Origin: Kyrpidia sp.
Lineage (GTDB): Bacteria; Bacillota; Bacilli; Kyrpidiales; Kyrpidiaceae
Assembly (NCBI GenBank): GCA_029960885.1
Contig: JASBVV010000001.1
Location: forward strand, 38,042-102,041
Reading direction: 5' to 3'
DNA length: 64,000 nt
How positions within the stretch are numbered: the first letter of the stretch is position 1; every line of letters starts with the position of its first letter. A program made the position numbers and the translations under genes. This document shows, piece after piece, positions 34,823 to 43,153 of this stretch. The notes beneath the pieces are model-generated. The model searched no databases, was not told where the DNA came from, and saw only the letters and a program-made list of their open reading frames with translations.

Positions 34823-35929
34823 ATGGCAGGGCGCGTGCTGGCCGGGTTTCTCGTACTGATTCTGGGGCTGTCCGCCGGCGTGGGAACCGCCGGCGCGGAT
34901 GACCGCCGTTCGGATGTTCCTTCGGTTTCGGCCCGGGGCGCGGCGGTGGTCGACGTCGGCAGTGGCCGGGTGCTGTACTCGAAAAACGGCGATCAGATGA
35001 TGCCCATTGCGAGTCTGACCAAAATCGTCACCGGGTGGATTGCGACGGAGTCCGGGCGTATGGACGATCGGGTGACGATCAGCGACCACGCCGCCCGGAT
35101 GGAGGGCTCCTCGGTCTATCTGCGGGCCGGAGAAACGTACACACTGCGGGACCTCGTGTACGCGATGATGTTGCGTTCGGGCAATGATGCGGCCACCGCC
35201 GTGGCTGAGCACCTGGCGGGGTCCGAGGCCCGGTTTGCCGATCTGATGAATGCGAAGGCGCGACAATTGGGGCTTCGCCATGTACATTTTGCAAACCCTC
35301 ACGGCTTGGATGCACCGGGGCACGGCGCCTCTGCCGTCGACCTGGCTCTCTTGACGGCCAAGGCGCTTCAAAATCCGGAGTTTGCCGCCGTCGTCCGCAC
35401 GAAATATCACCGGATGCCGTGGCCCGGTGAACCCTGGGACCGGGCGATGCGCAACAAAAACAAGATGTTGTGGCGTTATCCCGGGGCGGACGGGGTGAAA
35501 ACCGGATATACGAAAACGGCCGGGCGCTGCTTGGCTTCATCGGCCACCCGGAATGGGCATCAGGTCGTGGCGGTGGTTCTCAACGATCCGGACGACTGGG
35601 CGGACACGGCCAGGCTTTTCGATCGTGCGTTTCATTCCTATGAATGGGTGGCGGTCGGGTGCGGAGTGCGCCTCCTGCCGGTCAAAGGCGGGATCAAGCG
35701 GGTGGTCCCGGTTCGAGTGCGGGGTCCGGAACACTTCCCGGTCCGGGACGACGAATCCTGGAGTGCCGATGTCCAATTGCCGCCGGTCCAGCGGGCGCCC
35801 ATTGCCCGAGACCAACGGGTGGGCGCGTTGACCGTTCGCGTGGGCGGGGAAGTATACCGGTACCCAATCGCGGCGGCGGAGGCGGTGGACCGGCGGCCAT
35901 GGTGGGATATCGGCCGGTTTTGGCGGTAG
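34823..35929 (+). CDS. dacB: DacB-type sporulation D-alanyl-D-alanine carboxypeptidase (PBP5*)
   Basis: This 368-residue protein has a signal peptide (1-25), SLTK in the active site, SGN and KTG. It is a second D,D-carboxypeptidase of the dacF/dacB group. The following genes spmA and spmB identify it as dacB, whose mother-cell product lowers cortex cross-linking and supports spore dehydration. No C-terminal anchor is evident; it ends WWDIGRFWR. Confidence 0.93.
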   Translation: MAGRVLAGFLVLILGLSAGVGTAGADDRRSDVPSVSARGAAVVDVGSGRVLYSKNGDQMMPIASLTKIVTGWIATESGRMDDRVTISDHAARMEGSSVYLRAGETYTLRDLVYAMMLRSGNDAATAVAEHLAGSEARFADLMNAKARQLGLRHVHFANPHGLDAPGHGASAVDLALLTAKALQNPEFAAVVRTKYHRMPWPGEPWDRAMRNKNKMLWRYPGADGVKTGYTKTAGRCLASSATRNGHQVVAVVLNDPDDWADTARLFDRAFHSYEWVAVGCGVRLLPVKGGIKRVVPVRVRGPEHFPVRDDESWSADVQLPPVQRAPIARDQRVGALTVRVGGEVYRYPIAAAEAVDRRPWWDIGRFWR

Positions 35930-36012
35930 ACGTGTCGAGGACATTCGCAAAATCTCCCCGGCCGGCCATGAACAGACACCAATCGCGCCGTCCGGGGCTG
36001 CGGGAGAGAGGG

Positions 36013-36621
36013 ATGGGGATGGTCAGCGCGCTGTGGCTCGGACTGTTGGTTTCCGGGTTTGTGGTGGCGGCCCTTCAAGGGCGAATCGATGCCGTCACCC
36101 GGGGAATGCTCAAGGGTGCAGAGGAAGGTGTGGCGGTCGCCCTGGGGCTCATCAGCATTCTGGTCCTGTGGCTGGGCGTGATGCGCATCGCCGAAGAGGC
36201 GGGGCTGATCGCGGCCCTGGCCCGGGCTCTCCGACCTGTGGCCAGATGGCTCTTTCCTTCGGTGCCGGCCGACCATCCGGCCATGGGTTCGATTCTTGCC
36301 AACATGAGTGCGAATATTCTCGGTTTGGGTAATGCGGCAACGCCTCTCGGTTTGAAGGCCATGAGCGAACTTCAGGAATTGAATCCCCTGAAGGATCGGG
36401 CGAGTGACGCCATGTGCACGCTCCTCGCCCTGAATACGGCCAGTCTCACGATCTTGCCGACCACGGTGATCGCCCTCCGGATGCAATACGGATCATCCGA
36501 TCCCACGGGCATCATCGCCCCCACCCTCTTGGCCACGGCCGTGGGTACCGCATCCGCCGTGGTGCTCGACCGTCTGTACCGAAAACGGGACGCCCGGCGA
36601 AAGGGGCCCGGGCGGGGATGA
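36013..36621 (+). CDS. spmA: SpmA, spore maturation membrane protein
   Basis: This protein of about 202 residues belongs to the nucleoside-transporter-like (Gate domain) family, with the motifs MSANILGLGNAATPLGLKAM and LALNTASLTILPTTVIALRM (quoted in part). SpmA and SpmB are needed for full spore core dehydration. ATG 36013 and 36019 are both possible. Confidence 0.93.
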   Translation: MGMVSALWLGLLVSGFVVAALQGRIDAVTRGMLKGAEEGVAVALGLISILVLWLGVMRIAEEAGLIAALARALRPVARWLFPSVPADHPAMGSILANMSANILGLGNAATPLGLKAMSELQELNPLKDRASDAMCTLLALNTASLTILPTTVIALRMQYGSSDPTGIIAPTLLATAVGTASAVVLDRLYRKRDARRKGPGRG

Positions 36622-37157
36622 GCGTGTTTTTTACGCTTTCCACGTGGATACTGCCGACGTTTTTTGTGGGGACGGTGTTGTGGGCGGCCGTGCGAAACGT
36701 CCCGGTCTACGAGGCGTTTGTGTCCGGCGCCAAGGATGGATTTGAGACGGCCGTGCGCATCATTCCCCACCTGGTGGGGATGATGGTGGCCATCCGGGTG
36801 TTCCGCGATTCCGGAGCCCTGGGTTGGATGGTCGGCCGCTTGTCCGAATGGGTTTCAGTGCTGTTCCCCCCGGATGTGCTGCCCATGGTCCTGCTTCGCC
36901 CGATTTCCGGAACCGGCTCTTTGACGTACATGATCGAATTATTCCGTTCTCATGGACCGGACTCATGGGTGGGCCGACTGGCTTCGACCATCCAGGGGAG
37001 CACCGACACCACTCTGTACGTCATCACCGTGTATTTTGGAAGTGTGGGGATCCGGCAGGTGCGGTATGCACTGAAAGTCGGACTGTTGTCCGATCTCATC
37101 AGCGCCGCGGCCTCCGTCGCGGCGGTTCGGTGGATCTTTGGGCCTCCGCCGGGTTGA
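36618..37157 (+). CDS. spmB: SpmB, spore maturation membrane protein
   Basis: This 179-residue paralogue and partner of SpmA has the motifs RPISGTGSLTYM and QGSTDTTLYVITVYFGSVG. The ATGA overlap with spmA indicates coupled translation. Confidence 0.94.
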   Translation: MSVFFTLSTWILPTFFVGTVLWAAVRNVPVYEAFVSGAKDGFETAVRIIPHLVGMMVAIRVFRDSGALGWMVGRLSEWVSVLFPPDVLPMVLLRPISGTGSLTYMIELFRSHGPDSWVGRLASTIQGSTDTTLYVITVYFGSVGIRQVRYALKVGLLSDLISAAASVAAVRWIFGPPPG

Positions 37158-37247
37158 GCGTTGGCGGAGATTGGGAAATCGGATAGAATCTTCATCAAAG
37201 GCCTTGCGCTCGGATGGACTTTGTGTGCTCCTGCGGGCGGGGGGGGG

Positions 37248-37985
37248 GTGAAAGCGCGTTTACAGAAAGTGATCGCCGGGGCGGGGTTGACTTCCCGGCG
37301 AAAGGCTGAGATGTGGATTGCGGAGGGGCGGGTCCGGGTCAACGGCCAAGTCGTATCGGAACCGGGATGCAAAGTGGATCCGGCTGTGGACCGGATCGAG
37401 GTGGACGGACGTCCTCTTCGGATGCGGGATCGGGCGGTCTGTTTTCTGTTTTACAAACCGGCCGGGGTGGTGACGACCATGCACGACCCCCAGGGTCGAC
37501 CCACGGTGGCGGATTATGTCCGCGACATTCCCCAACGCGTCTTCCCCGTCGGCCGCTTGGATGCGAACAGTTCGGGGCTGCTCATTCTGACCAATGATGG
37601 GGCGCTGGCCCACCGGCTCATGCATCCCCGTTTCGGCGTGGAAAAGACCTATCGGGTCAAAGTGGCGGGATATCTTGATGACCGCGCGGTGCGAAGTTTG
37701 GAAAATGGGATCGTGCTGGACGGCGTGCGGACGGCGTCGGCGCGGGTTCGCATCCGGACCCGGCAGTCCGAGGGCTCCGAATTCGACATTACCCTTCACG
37801 AAGGGAGGAACCGCCAAGTGAGGCGCATGTGCCGCGCCGTGGGCCATCCGGTGAGGGAGTTGACCCGGATTCGTTATGGAAATCTCACCGTGGACGGGCT
37901 CCGGCCCGGTCAGATCCGCCCGCTCTCCGAAGAAGAGGACCGGGCCCTCCGGGCGCTGGTGAGAGTAAAGCCCGGCCGCGGGTGA
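37248..37985 (+). CDS. rluB: RluB-type 23S rRNA pseudouridine synthase
   Basis: This 245-residue protein has an N-terminal S4 domain (1-60) and a RsuA/RluB catalytic domain with the aspartate in GRLDANSSG. It converts a uridine of 23S rRNA (position 2605 in E. coli numbering) to pseudouridine. The GTG start uses the last base of a run of ten G residues (37239-37248) that is also the only visible ribosome site. Confidence 0.93.
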   Translation: MKARLQKVIAGAGLTSRRKAEMWIAEGRVRVNGQVVSEPGCKVDPAVDRIEVDGRPLRMRDRAVCFLFYKPAGVVTTMHDPQGRPTVADYVRDIPQRVFPVGRLDANSSGLLILTNDGALAHRLMHPRFGVEKTYRVKVAGYLDDRAVRSLENGIVLDGVRTASARVRIRTRQSEGSEFDITLHEGRNRQVRRMCRAVGHPVRELTRIRYGNLTVDGLRPGQIRPLSEEEDRALRALVRVKPGRG

Positions 37986-38036
37986 GACAGTAAGAAAAAA
38001 CCTGTTTACGGCGGACGCGCCGAAACCCGTCCTGTC

Positions 38037-38065
38037 TTGTCAGCCCGTTCGTTCTTCGTTACGAT
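38037..38065 (+). promoter_or_regulatory. Vegetative promoter for resD-resE
   Basis: TTGTCA (38037-38042), a 17-base spacer and TACGAT (38060-38065), 100 bases before resD. Confidence 0.6.
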
Positions 38066-38164
38066 GGTGATGTACAGTAGGACGGCGATCTTTCTCCGCC
38101 CCGGTTCGGGACGGCGCGGGGGCCGGTTGGGGCGCCGGGGGAGGCGTCGGGAGGAGATGAGCGG

Positions 38165-38866
38165 ATGAATCAAGCCAAGATTCTCGTGGTTGACGACGAA
38201 GAGCGTATTCGTCGCCTGGTCCGAATGTATCTCGAGAGAAACGGGTTTGTCGTGGAAGAGGCCGAGGATGGCCGGGCCGCCCTCAATCTGGCCCTCGAGA
38301 ACGACTACGCGGTGATCGTTCTCGACCTGATGCTCCCGGAACTGGACGGCCGGGAGGTTTGTGCGCAACTGCGGAAACAGAAGGACACCCCGGTGATCAT
38401 GTTGACAGCGGCGGGGGATGAGATGAACCGCATCCACGGGTTCGAGCTCGGGGCGGACGACTATGTGGTCAAACCGTTCAGCCCGAGGGAGCTGGTGATG
38501 CGGGTCAAGGCGCTGATCAAGCGTTCTCACCCGGGACCGGCAGAGCAGGAGATCACCCAGGTGTTTACCTTTCCCCATTTGACCATCAATCTGGAGTCGC
38601 GGAAAGTGACGGTGGACGGGCAGGAAGTGAGCCTGACGCCGAAGGAGTACGAACTGCTGTGTTATCTGGCCCAGCGTCCGGAAAAAGTGTTCACCCGGGA
38701 AGAACTCCTTCGGGACGTGTGGAATTATCAGTTTTATGGAGATCAGCGGACGGTCGATACGCACATTAAGCGGCTCCGGGAAAAATTGGGGCGCGCATCC
38801 CAGAAGGCCGCGGCGATGATCGTGACCGTTTGGGGCGTGGGCTATAAATTCGAGGTGACAGAGTGA
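38165..38866 (+). CDS. resD: ResD-like response regulator (OmpR family)
   Basis: This 233-residue protein has a receiver domain with VVDDEERI, phospho-acceptor Asp54 and VKPFSPREL. A winged-helix DNA-binding domain follows (SLTPKEYELL, RTVDTHIKRLREKL, VTVWGVGYKFEV). The sequence pattern is very close to B. subtilis ResD, which controls respiration and anaerobic genes. The stop overlaps resE. Confidence 0.92.
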   Translation: MNQAKILVVDDEERIRRLVRMYLERNGFVVEEAEDGRAALNLALENDYAVIVLDLMLPELDGREVCAQLRKQKDTPVIMLTAAGDEMNRIHGFELGADDYVVKPFSPRELVMRVKALIKRSHPGPAEQEITQVFTFPHLTINLESRKVTVDGQEVSLTPKEYELLCYLAQRPEKVFTREELLRDVWNYQFYGDQRTVDTHIKRLREKLGRASQKAAAMIVTVWGVGYKFEVTE

Positions 38867-40629
38867 TCCGCAACAGCATTGTTTCCAAGCTCTGGCTCAC
38901 GATCGCGGGATTGGTGATCGTGGTGCTGGGGCTTTTGTCCATGTACCTCGAGCAGATGGTGGACACCTACCTCTATCAGGTCCAGGCGGCGGCGTTCCAA
39001 AAACGAGCCGACTACATCGCGGCCACGCTTCGCCAAGGGGATCAGCCCGAGACTTTGACGGTGGCCCGCAAGCTGGCTGAAGAGGCCGGGGCGACGCTGT
39101 ATGTGTTGGGGACGCCCGAACAGGATCCGGTCGGCCGGGACGTGTGGAATCATTTGACCGTGGACGACCGGGCCAGATTGTTGGCCGGGGAAGATGTGAT
39201 CCCCGGGAGCCGGACATTCCTTCAGGATGTTCCGCGTTTTCAGGGTCACCCGAACCATCTGTGGATCGTCGCGCCTTTGGTCCGGCAGGGGAACACCAGC
39301 AGCATGGTGGTGCTGACCCAACCCCTTGAGCCGAGCCAAGAAGCGATGCGTCAAATCCGGCACTCGATTTTTTACGCCGGCGGGCTGGCGATCATGATGA
39401 CCACGGGCTTTGCGTTCGTCATTTCAAAGAATCTTTCCCGCCCCCTCGTCCAGATGAACGAGGTGGCCGAGCGGATGGTCCGGGGGGATTTTCGCGGTAA
39501 GGTACGGGTGGTCACCCGGGACGAAGTCGGCCGGCTGGGAATCACCCTCAATAAATTGGCTCACGATTTGGAGGAGAACATCAAGGCGTTATCCAAGGAA
39601 AAGGAACAGTTGTCCAGTATTCTGGCCAGTATGGCGGACGGGGTGGTATCGGCCGACCTTGCGGGCCGGGTGCTGCTTGCGAATCCGCCGGCCCGGCGAT
39701 GGCTTCGCTCCATGTCCATGGCGGAGGAGGGCCGTCCGCTGGAAGATCGGTTGCCGAAAGATCTGTTGGATGTGGAGGAAAAGGTGATCGAAACCAAGGA
39801 GGTCCAGGTGCGGGAGGTGGTCGGACAGGGGCGCACCGTCGCCGTGACCATGGCGCCTCTTTATGAGCCGGGGTCCCAAGTCCTGCGGGGGGTGGTGGCG
39901 GTCTTGCGGGATATTACCGAGGAATTGAACATCGACCGGATGCGACGGGATTTTGTGGCCAATGTATCCCATGAACTGCGCACCCCGCTGTCGATGCTTC
40001 AGGGGTACAGCGAGGCGCTCTTGGACGATTTCATCGATGATCCCGAGCAGCGTCGGGAACTGGCGCAAATCATTCTGGAGGAAACGCTGCGGATGCGTCG
40101 GCTGGTGAACGATCTGTTGGATTTGGCCCAATTGGAATCGGGCCAGTTCGTGATGAACCGCCGGCCCGTGGACCTGCGTCCCCTGGTGCAGAAGATCTGG
40201 AGGAAATTCTCCGCGTTGGCCCAGGAAAGGCATTTGCGGTTCGACCTGGACGTCCAGGTGGACCGGTCGGTGATCGTGGATGCCGACGCGGATCGGCTGG
40301 AGCAGGTGTTGACAAACCTCATCGACAACGCATTCCGGCACACCCAACCGCCGGGCGGGGTGACGATTCGGTTCGGCGTGAGCGAGGACGCGGCGCGGAT
40401 TGCCGTGGAGGACGAGGGAGCCGGCATTCCGCCGGAGGATATGCCTTACATTTGGGAGCGTTTTTATAAAGTGGACAAGGCCCGCACACGGCATAAGGGG
40501 GGAACGGGCCTGGGTCTGGCCATTGCCAGGAATATCGTCCTCCAGCACGACGGCGACATCACGGTGGAAAGCCGGCTGGGGAAGGGAACGACGTTTACGG
40601 TATTGCTGCCGCTGTCCAAAGCGGGATAA
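38863..40629 (+). CDS. resE: ResE-like sensor histidine kinase
   Basis: This 588-residue protein has membrane segment 1 (8-28), an external sensor domain, membrane segment 2 (about 168-188), HAMP, PAS, and HisKA with His370 in VSHELRTP. The ATPase domain carries N (NLIDNAFRHT), G1 (DEGAGIP) and G2 (GTGLGLAI) boxes. It is the partner of resD and overlaps it by GTGA. The stop is directly followed by the stop of the convergent lipoprotein gene, with no base between. Confidence 0.93.
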   Translation: MIRNSIVSKLWLTIAGLVIVVLGLLSMYLEQMVDTYLYQVQAAAFQKRADYIAATLRQGDQPETLTVARKLAEEAGATLYVLGTPEQDPVGRDVWNHLTVDDRARLLAGEDVIPGSRTFLQDVPRFQGHPNHLWIVAPLVRQGNTSSMVVLTQPLEPSQEAMRQIRHSIFYAGGLAIMMTTGFAFVISKNLSRPLVQMNEVAERMVRGDFRGKVRVVTRDEVGRLGITLNKLAHDLEENIKALSKEKEQLSSILASMADGVVSADLAGRVLLANPPARRWLRSMSMAEEGRPLEDRLPKDLLDVEEKVIETKEVQVREVVGQGRTVAVTMAPLYEPGSQVLRGVVAVLRDITEELNIDRMRRDFVANVSHELRTPLSMLQGYSEALLDDFIDDPEQRRELAQIILEETLRMRRLVNDLLDLAQLESGQFVMNRRPVDLRPLVQKIWRKFSALAQERHLRFDLDVQVDRSVIVDADADRLEQVLTNLIDNAFRHTQPPGGVTIRFGVSEDAARIAVEDEGAGIPPEDMPYIWERFYKVDKARTRHKGGTGLGLAIARNIVLQHDGDITVESRLGKGTTFTVLLPLSKAG

Positions 40630-41205
40630 TTACGTTTCGGGTAGTAGGCGGCTGAGAATGTCAGCGATTTCGTCGGTGAAGGTCGAGACGGGGCGTCCCT
40701 GTTGGATGCCCGCCGCCATGGCCCTCAGCCGTGCAACCAAGTCCACGTCGGCGGTGACCGCCGCGCGATAGCCGCTGTCAGTCCGTTCCACCGCTTCTTT
40801 GACGGAGTGCTTGATGGAATCGATTTTGGACCCCGTGATGGTGTGATCAAGGTCGACGCCCACCAGTGCGGTGCGGCCGACGAGCACAACGGTGGACCCT
40901 TCCACGCCGGGAATGCGGCGCGCCGCATCGTTCATGTGACGCATGACCTGATCCGGCGGGAGCGGCTGTCCGGGTTTACCGGCCTGTTGCGGGATCGGTT
41001 GCGGGCGGGGCGGGGGAGCCTGATCCGCCCGTTCCCCGGGAGGATTCTGAACTTCTTCCGACCGTTGGGTGCCATCTTCGGTCACCCTGGGACCGGTGTC
41101 CCGGGCAGACTCCGGCGGAGCGGCGGAAGGAGCGCATCCCGCGAGGACACCGCCCAAGAGCACGGCCAAGGTCACCGACATTTTCAAATGTGCATTCCAG
41201 GGCAT
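40630..41205 (-). CDS. YhcN/YlaJ family sporulation lipoprotein
   Basis: This 191-residue protein has a lipoprotein signal peptide ending LAGC, a proline-rich linker (residues 40-80) and a C-terminal YhcN/YlaJ domain (RIPGVEGSTVVLVG, ALVGVDLD, DLVARLRAMAAGI). Family members are forespore-made lipoproteins of the inner spore membrane. A matching sigG-like promoter lies upstream. Confidence 0.87.
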   Translation of the reverse strand: MPWNAHLKMSVTLAVLLGGVLAGCAPSAAPPESARDTGPRVTEDGTQRSEEVQNPPGERADQAPPPRPQPIPQQAGKPGQPLPPDQVMRHMNDAARRIPGVEGSTVVLVGRTALVGVDLDHTITGSKIDSIKHSVKEAVERTDSGYRAAVTADVDLVARLRAMAAGIQQGRPVSTFTDEIADILSRLLPET

Positions 41206-41224
41206 CTCTCGGTCACCTCGGGTA

Positions 41225-41255
41225 TAGTGTGCCGAGGGTTCGACGCTTTTATTCG
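41225..41255 (-). promoter_or_regulatory. Forespore (sigG-type) promoter of the YhcN/YlaJ lipoprotein gene
   Basis: On the minus strand, CGAATA (41255-41250) is followed after 18 bases by CACACTA (41231-41225). These match TGAATA at 5 of 6 and CATACTA at 6 of 7, with normal sigG spacing. Confidence 0.6.
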
Positions 41256-41277
41256 GCTTCAAGGGGCGGCATGTGAC

Positions 41278-41306
41278 TTGGTTGTCGGTGGCGTCTGGGA
41301 TATACT
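41278..41306 (+). promoter_or_regulatory. Putative vegetative promoter for the genes at 41372 onward
   Basis: TTGGTT (41278-41283), a 17-base spacer and TATACT (41301-41306). It is divergent from the forespore promoter. Confidence 0.5.
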
Positions 41307-41371
41307 GAAGAAAAAGGCGTTGCAAATCCCAGGTACTCACTGGACGATGACCGCGCGGGTTGGAGGGCGCC

Positions 41372-41584
41372 ATGGGTTGGATCTATTGTGCGAGATTGTT
41401 TGACAATCAGTTTCAGGCGGGGTGTTACGCGGCCCGATTGCGCGAAGAGGGGTGGAGGGGTGGTCCGGATTACCCGGACTTTGTCGCCGTCTTTCGGACA
41501 CCCCGGGGCCGTTTCGGAGTCAAGTTCCTTCCCGCGGGTCGATGGGCGCCTGGGAAATCCAAATCCAGGGATAGAACCTCTTAG
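41372..41584 (+). CDS. Small protein of unknown function (70 residues)
   Basis: The frame starts MGWIYCARLFDNQFQAGC and has a basic C-terminus (APGKSKSRDR). GGAGGG lies about five bases before the ATG, and a promoter-like sequence lies upstream. I do not recognise the family. The next gene starts 11 bases later, which suggests an operon. Confidence 0.5.
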   Translation: MGWIYCARLFDNQFQAGCYAARLREEGWRGGPDYPDFVAVFRTPRGRFGVKFLPAGRWAPGKSKSRDRTS

Positions 41585-41595
41585 GAGGGCTGAGG

Positions 41596-42021
41596 GTGTT
41601 TATCAATCCGACCGATCAAGAACTCTCCGGCCTGCTGCAGTCCGCAAAAATCATTGCCGTAGTGGGGTTGTCGGATAACCCGGCACGCCCCAGTTACGAC
41701 GTCGCATCGTATCTGCAGTCCCAAGGTTACGAGATCGTGCCCATCAATCCCCGGATCGAACAAAGTTTGGGGAGGAAGTCCCGCGTTTCGCTCGAGGACG
41801 TGGACGGTCCGGTGGACATTGTGGACGTGTTCCGGCGGAGCGAAGAGGTGGATAGTGTCGTGGACGAGGCGGTGGCTGCGGGTGCCAAGGCGATCTGGTT
41901 GCAGCTCGGCGTGGTGAACGAACGGGCGGCCCGGCGGGCCAAGGAGGCCGGACTCACGGTGGTGATGGATCGGTGCATCAAAGTGGAGCACCGGCGGTTG
42001 CTGGGTGCAAAAGAATTGTAG
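41596..42021 (+). CDS. CoA-binding domain protein (YccU family)
   Basis: This 141-residue protein is a single Rossmann-type CoA-binding domain (IAVVGLSDNPARPSYDVASY, VPINPRI, IWLQLGVVNERAA, VMDRCIKVEH). It resembles the N-terminal part of succinyl-CoA synthetase alpha. Its cellular role is not defined. Confidence 0.9.
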   Translation: MFINPTDQELSGLLQSAKIIAVVGLSDNPARPSYDVASYLQSQGYEIVPINPRIEQSLGRKSRVSLEDVDGPVDIVDVFRRSEEVDSVVDEAVAAGAKAIWLQLGVVNERAARRAKEAGLTVVMDRCIKVEHRRLLGAKEL

Positions 42022-42129
42022 GGTGTGAGGGCGGCGGGCGGATTCTGCAGAGGGCTTTTGCCGCCCCGGCCACGGCGGCAGGTCCACCGGAGCATATCCC
42101 GGCATCGGGCCCCGCCTTTTAACGTTCGG

Positions 42130-42164
42130 ATAAAAAAAGAAGGCGCCCGAAAGATCCGGCCGCC
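42130..42164 (-). terminator. Minus-strand terminator-like hairpin in the gap before thiE
   Basis: Read on the minus strand, a stem of six pairs with one bulge (42164-42142) is followed by TTCTTTTTTT. No gene on the minus strand precedes it. The gap 42022-42292 holds no gene that I can support and no TPP riboswitch. Confidence 0.5.
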
Positions 42165-42292
42165 TCAAGAAAAGAGAGAGAGGAGAAGCTGAGGTTTGCA
42201 CGCCTCGGCTCTGTTCTCAGGATGGCCCAATCCGTGCGGATCTATACGCGGGAGCCGAAAGTCGTGCCTGGGGAGGGCTGGGAAGAGCGGTG

Positions 42293-42934
42293 ATGGAAGG
42301 CCTGTATGCCGTTACCGACCGTCGGTTTTATCGGGGACGCGCTTTGGAAGAAGTGATCCGGGAATGGCTGTCCGGCGGGGTGCGGTGCATTCAATTGCGG
42401 GAAAAGGATCTCAACACGCGAGAATTGCTCGAGATGGGCGCGATCATACGCCGGATGACTCGGGAGGCCGGAGCCCTGTTCATCGTCAATGACCGGGTGG
42501 ACATCGCGGCCGTCCTGGATGCCGACGGGGTTCATCTCGGCCAAGAGGATTTGCCGGTGGGGGATGCTCGACAGATTCTGGGGCCGCACCGGTTGATCGG
42601 AGTGTCCACCCACTCGGTGGAGGAAGCCCGGGAAGCCCGGCGCTTGGGAGCGGACTACATCGGCCTCGGCCCCATGCGGCCGACGACGACCAAAACCAAT
42701 ACCCATCCGGTGGTGGGGGTTGAGGGACTGCGGGCGGTCAGGCGCACCGTACACCTCCCCATCGTGGCCATCGGGGGCATCGAGGTATCCGATGCGGAGG
42801 ATCTCGTCGCCGCCGGGGCCGATGGTTTGGCGGTGATCCGCGGGTTATTGGATACCGACGACATCGCCGGGAGGGCCCGGGAGTTTGTCCGGTCCATCGC
42901 AAGGGGCCGGAAGCGAAGGGGGGAGGGAGAATGA
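42293..42934 (+). CDS. thiE: ThiE, thiamine phosphate synthase
   Basis: This protein of about 213 residues is a TIM barrel with CIQLREKD, FIVNDRVDIA, GVHLGQEDLP and GLGPMRPTTTK. It joins HMP pyrophosphate to thiazole phosphate carboxylate. GTG 42290 and ATG 42293 are adjacent possible starts. It overlaps thiS by ATGA. Confidence 0.95.
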   Translation: MEGLYAVTDRRFYRGRALEEVIREWLSGGVRCIQLREKDLNTRELLEMGAIIRRMTREAGALFIVNDRVDIAAVLDADGVHLGQEDLPVGDARQILGPHRLIGVSTHSVEEAREARRLGADYIGLGPMRPTTTKTNTHPVVGVEGLRAVRRTVHLPIVAIGGIEVSDAEDLVAAGADGLAVIRGLLDTDDIAGRAREFVRSIARGRKRRGEGE

Positions 42935-43131
42935 AACTTCATGTCAACGGGCAGTGGAAAGAGGTGCCGCAAGCCCGAACGGTGGCGGACGTGCTGGCCC
43001 ACTTCCACTTGTCCCACCGCTTGGTCATCGTGGAACTGAACCGGGTGATCGTCCCCCGGGAAGAGTACGCCGCCCGGCCGGTTCAGGAAGGAGACACCAT
43101 GGAAATCGTTCATTTTGTGGGCGGCGGCTGA
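42931..43131 (+). CDS. thiS: ThiS, sulfur carrier protein
   Basis: This 66-residue ubiquitin-fold protein ends in VGGG, so the diglycine tail that becomes a thiocarboxylate is present with one extra glycine. It delivers sulfur to ThiG. Confidence 0.94.
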   Translation: MKLHVNGQWKEVPQARTVADVLAHFHLSHRLVIVELNRVIVPREEYAARPVQEGDTMEIVHFVGGG

Positions 43132-43153
43132 TTCGCGAAAGGAGATCGTTCGG

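Noticed and set aside
42022..42292. TPP riboswitch before thiE, or a small SRP RNA (GGCAGGTCC near 42078)
   Set aside because: The TPP core motifs are missing. The SRP signature is not followed by GGAAGGAAGCAGC, and no matching helix is seen.
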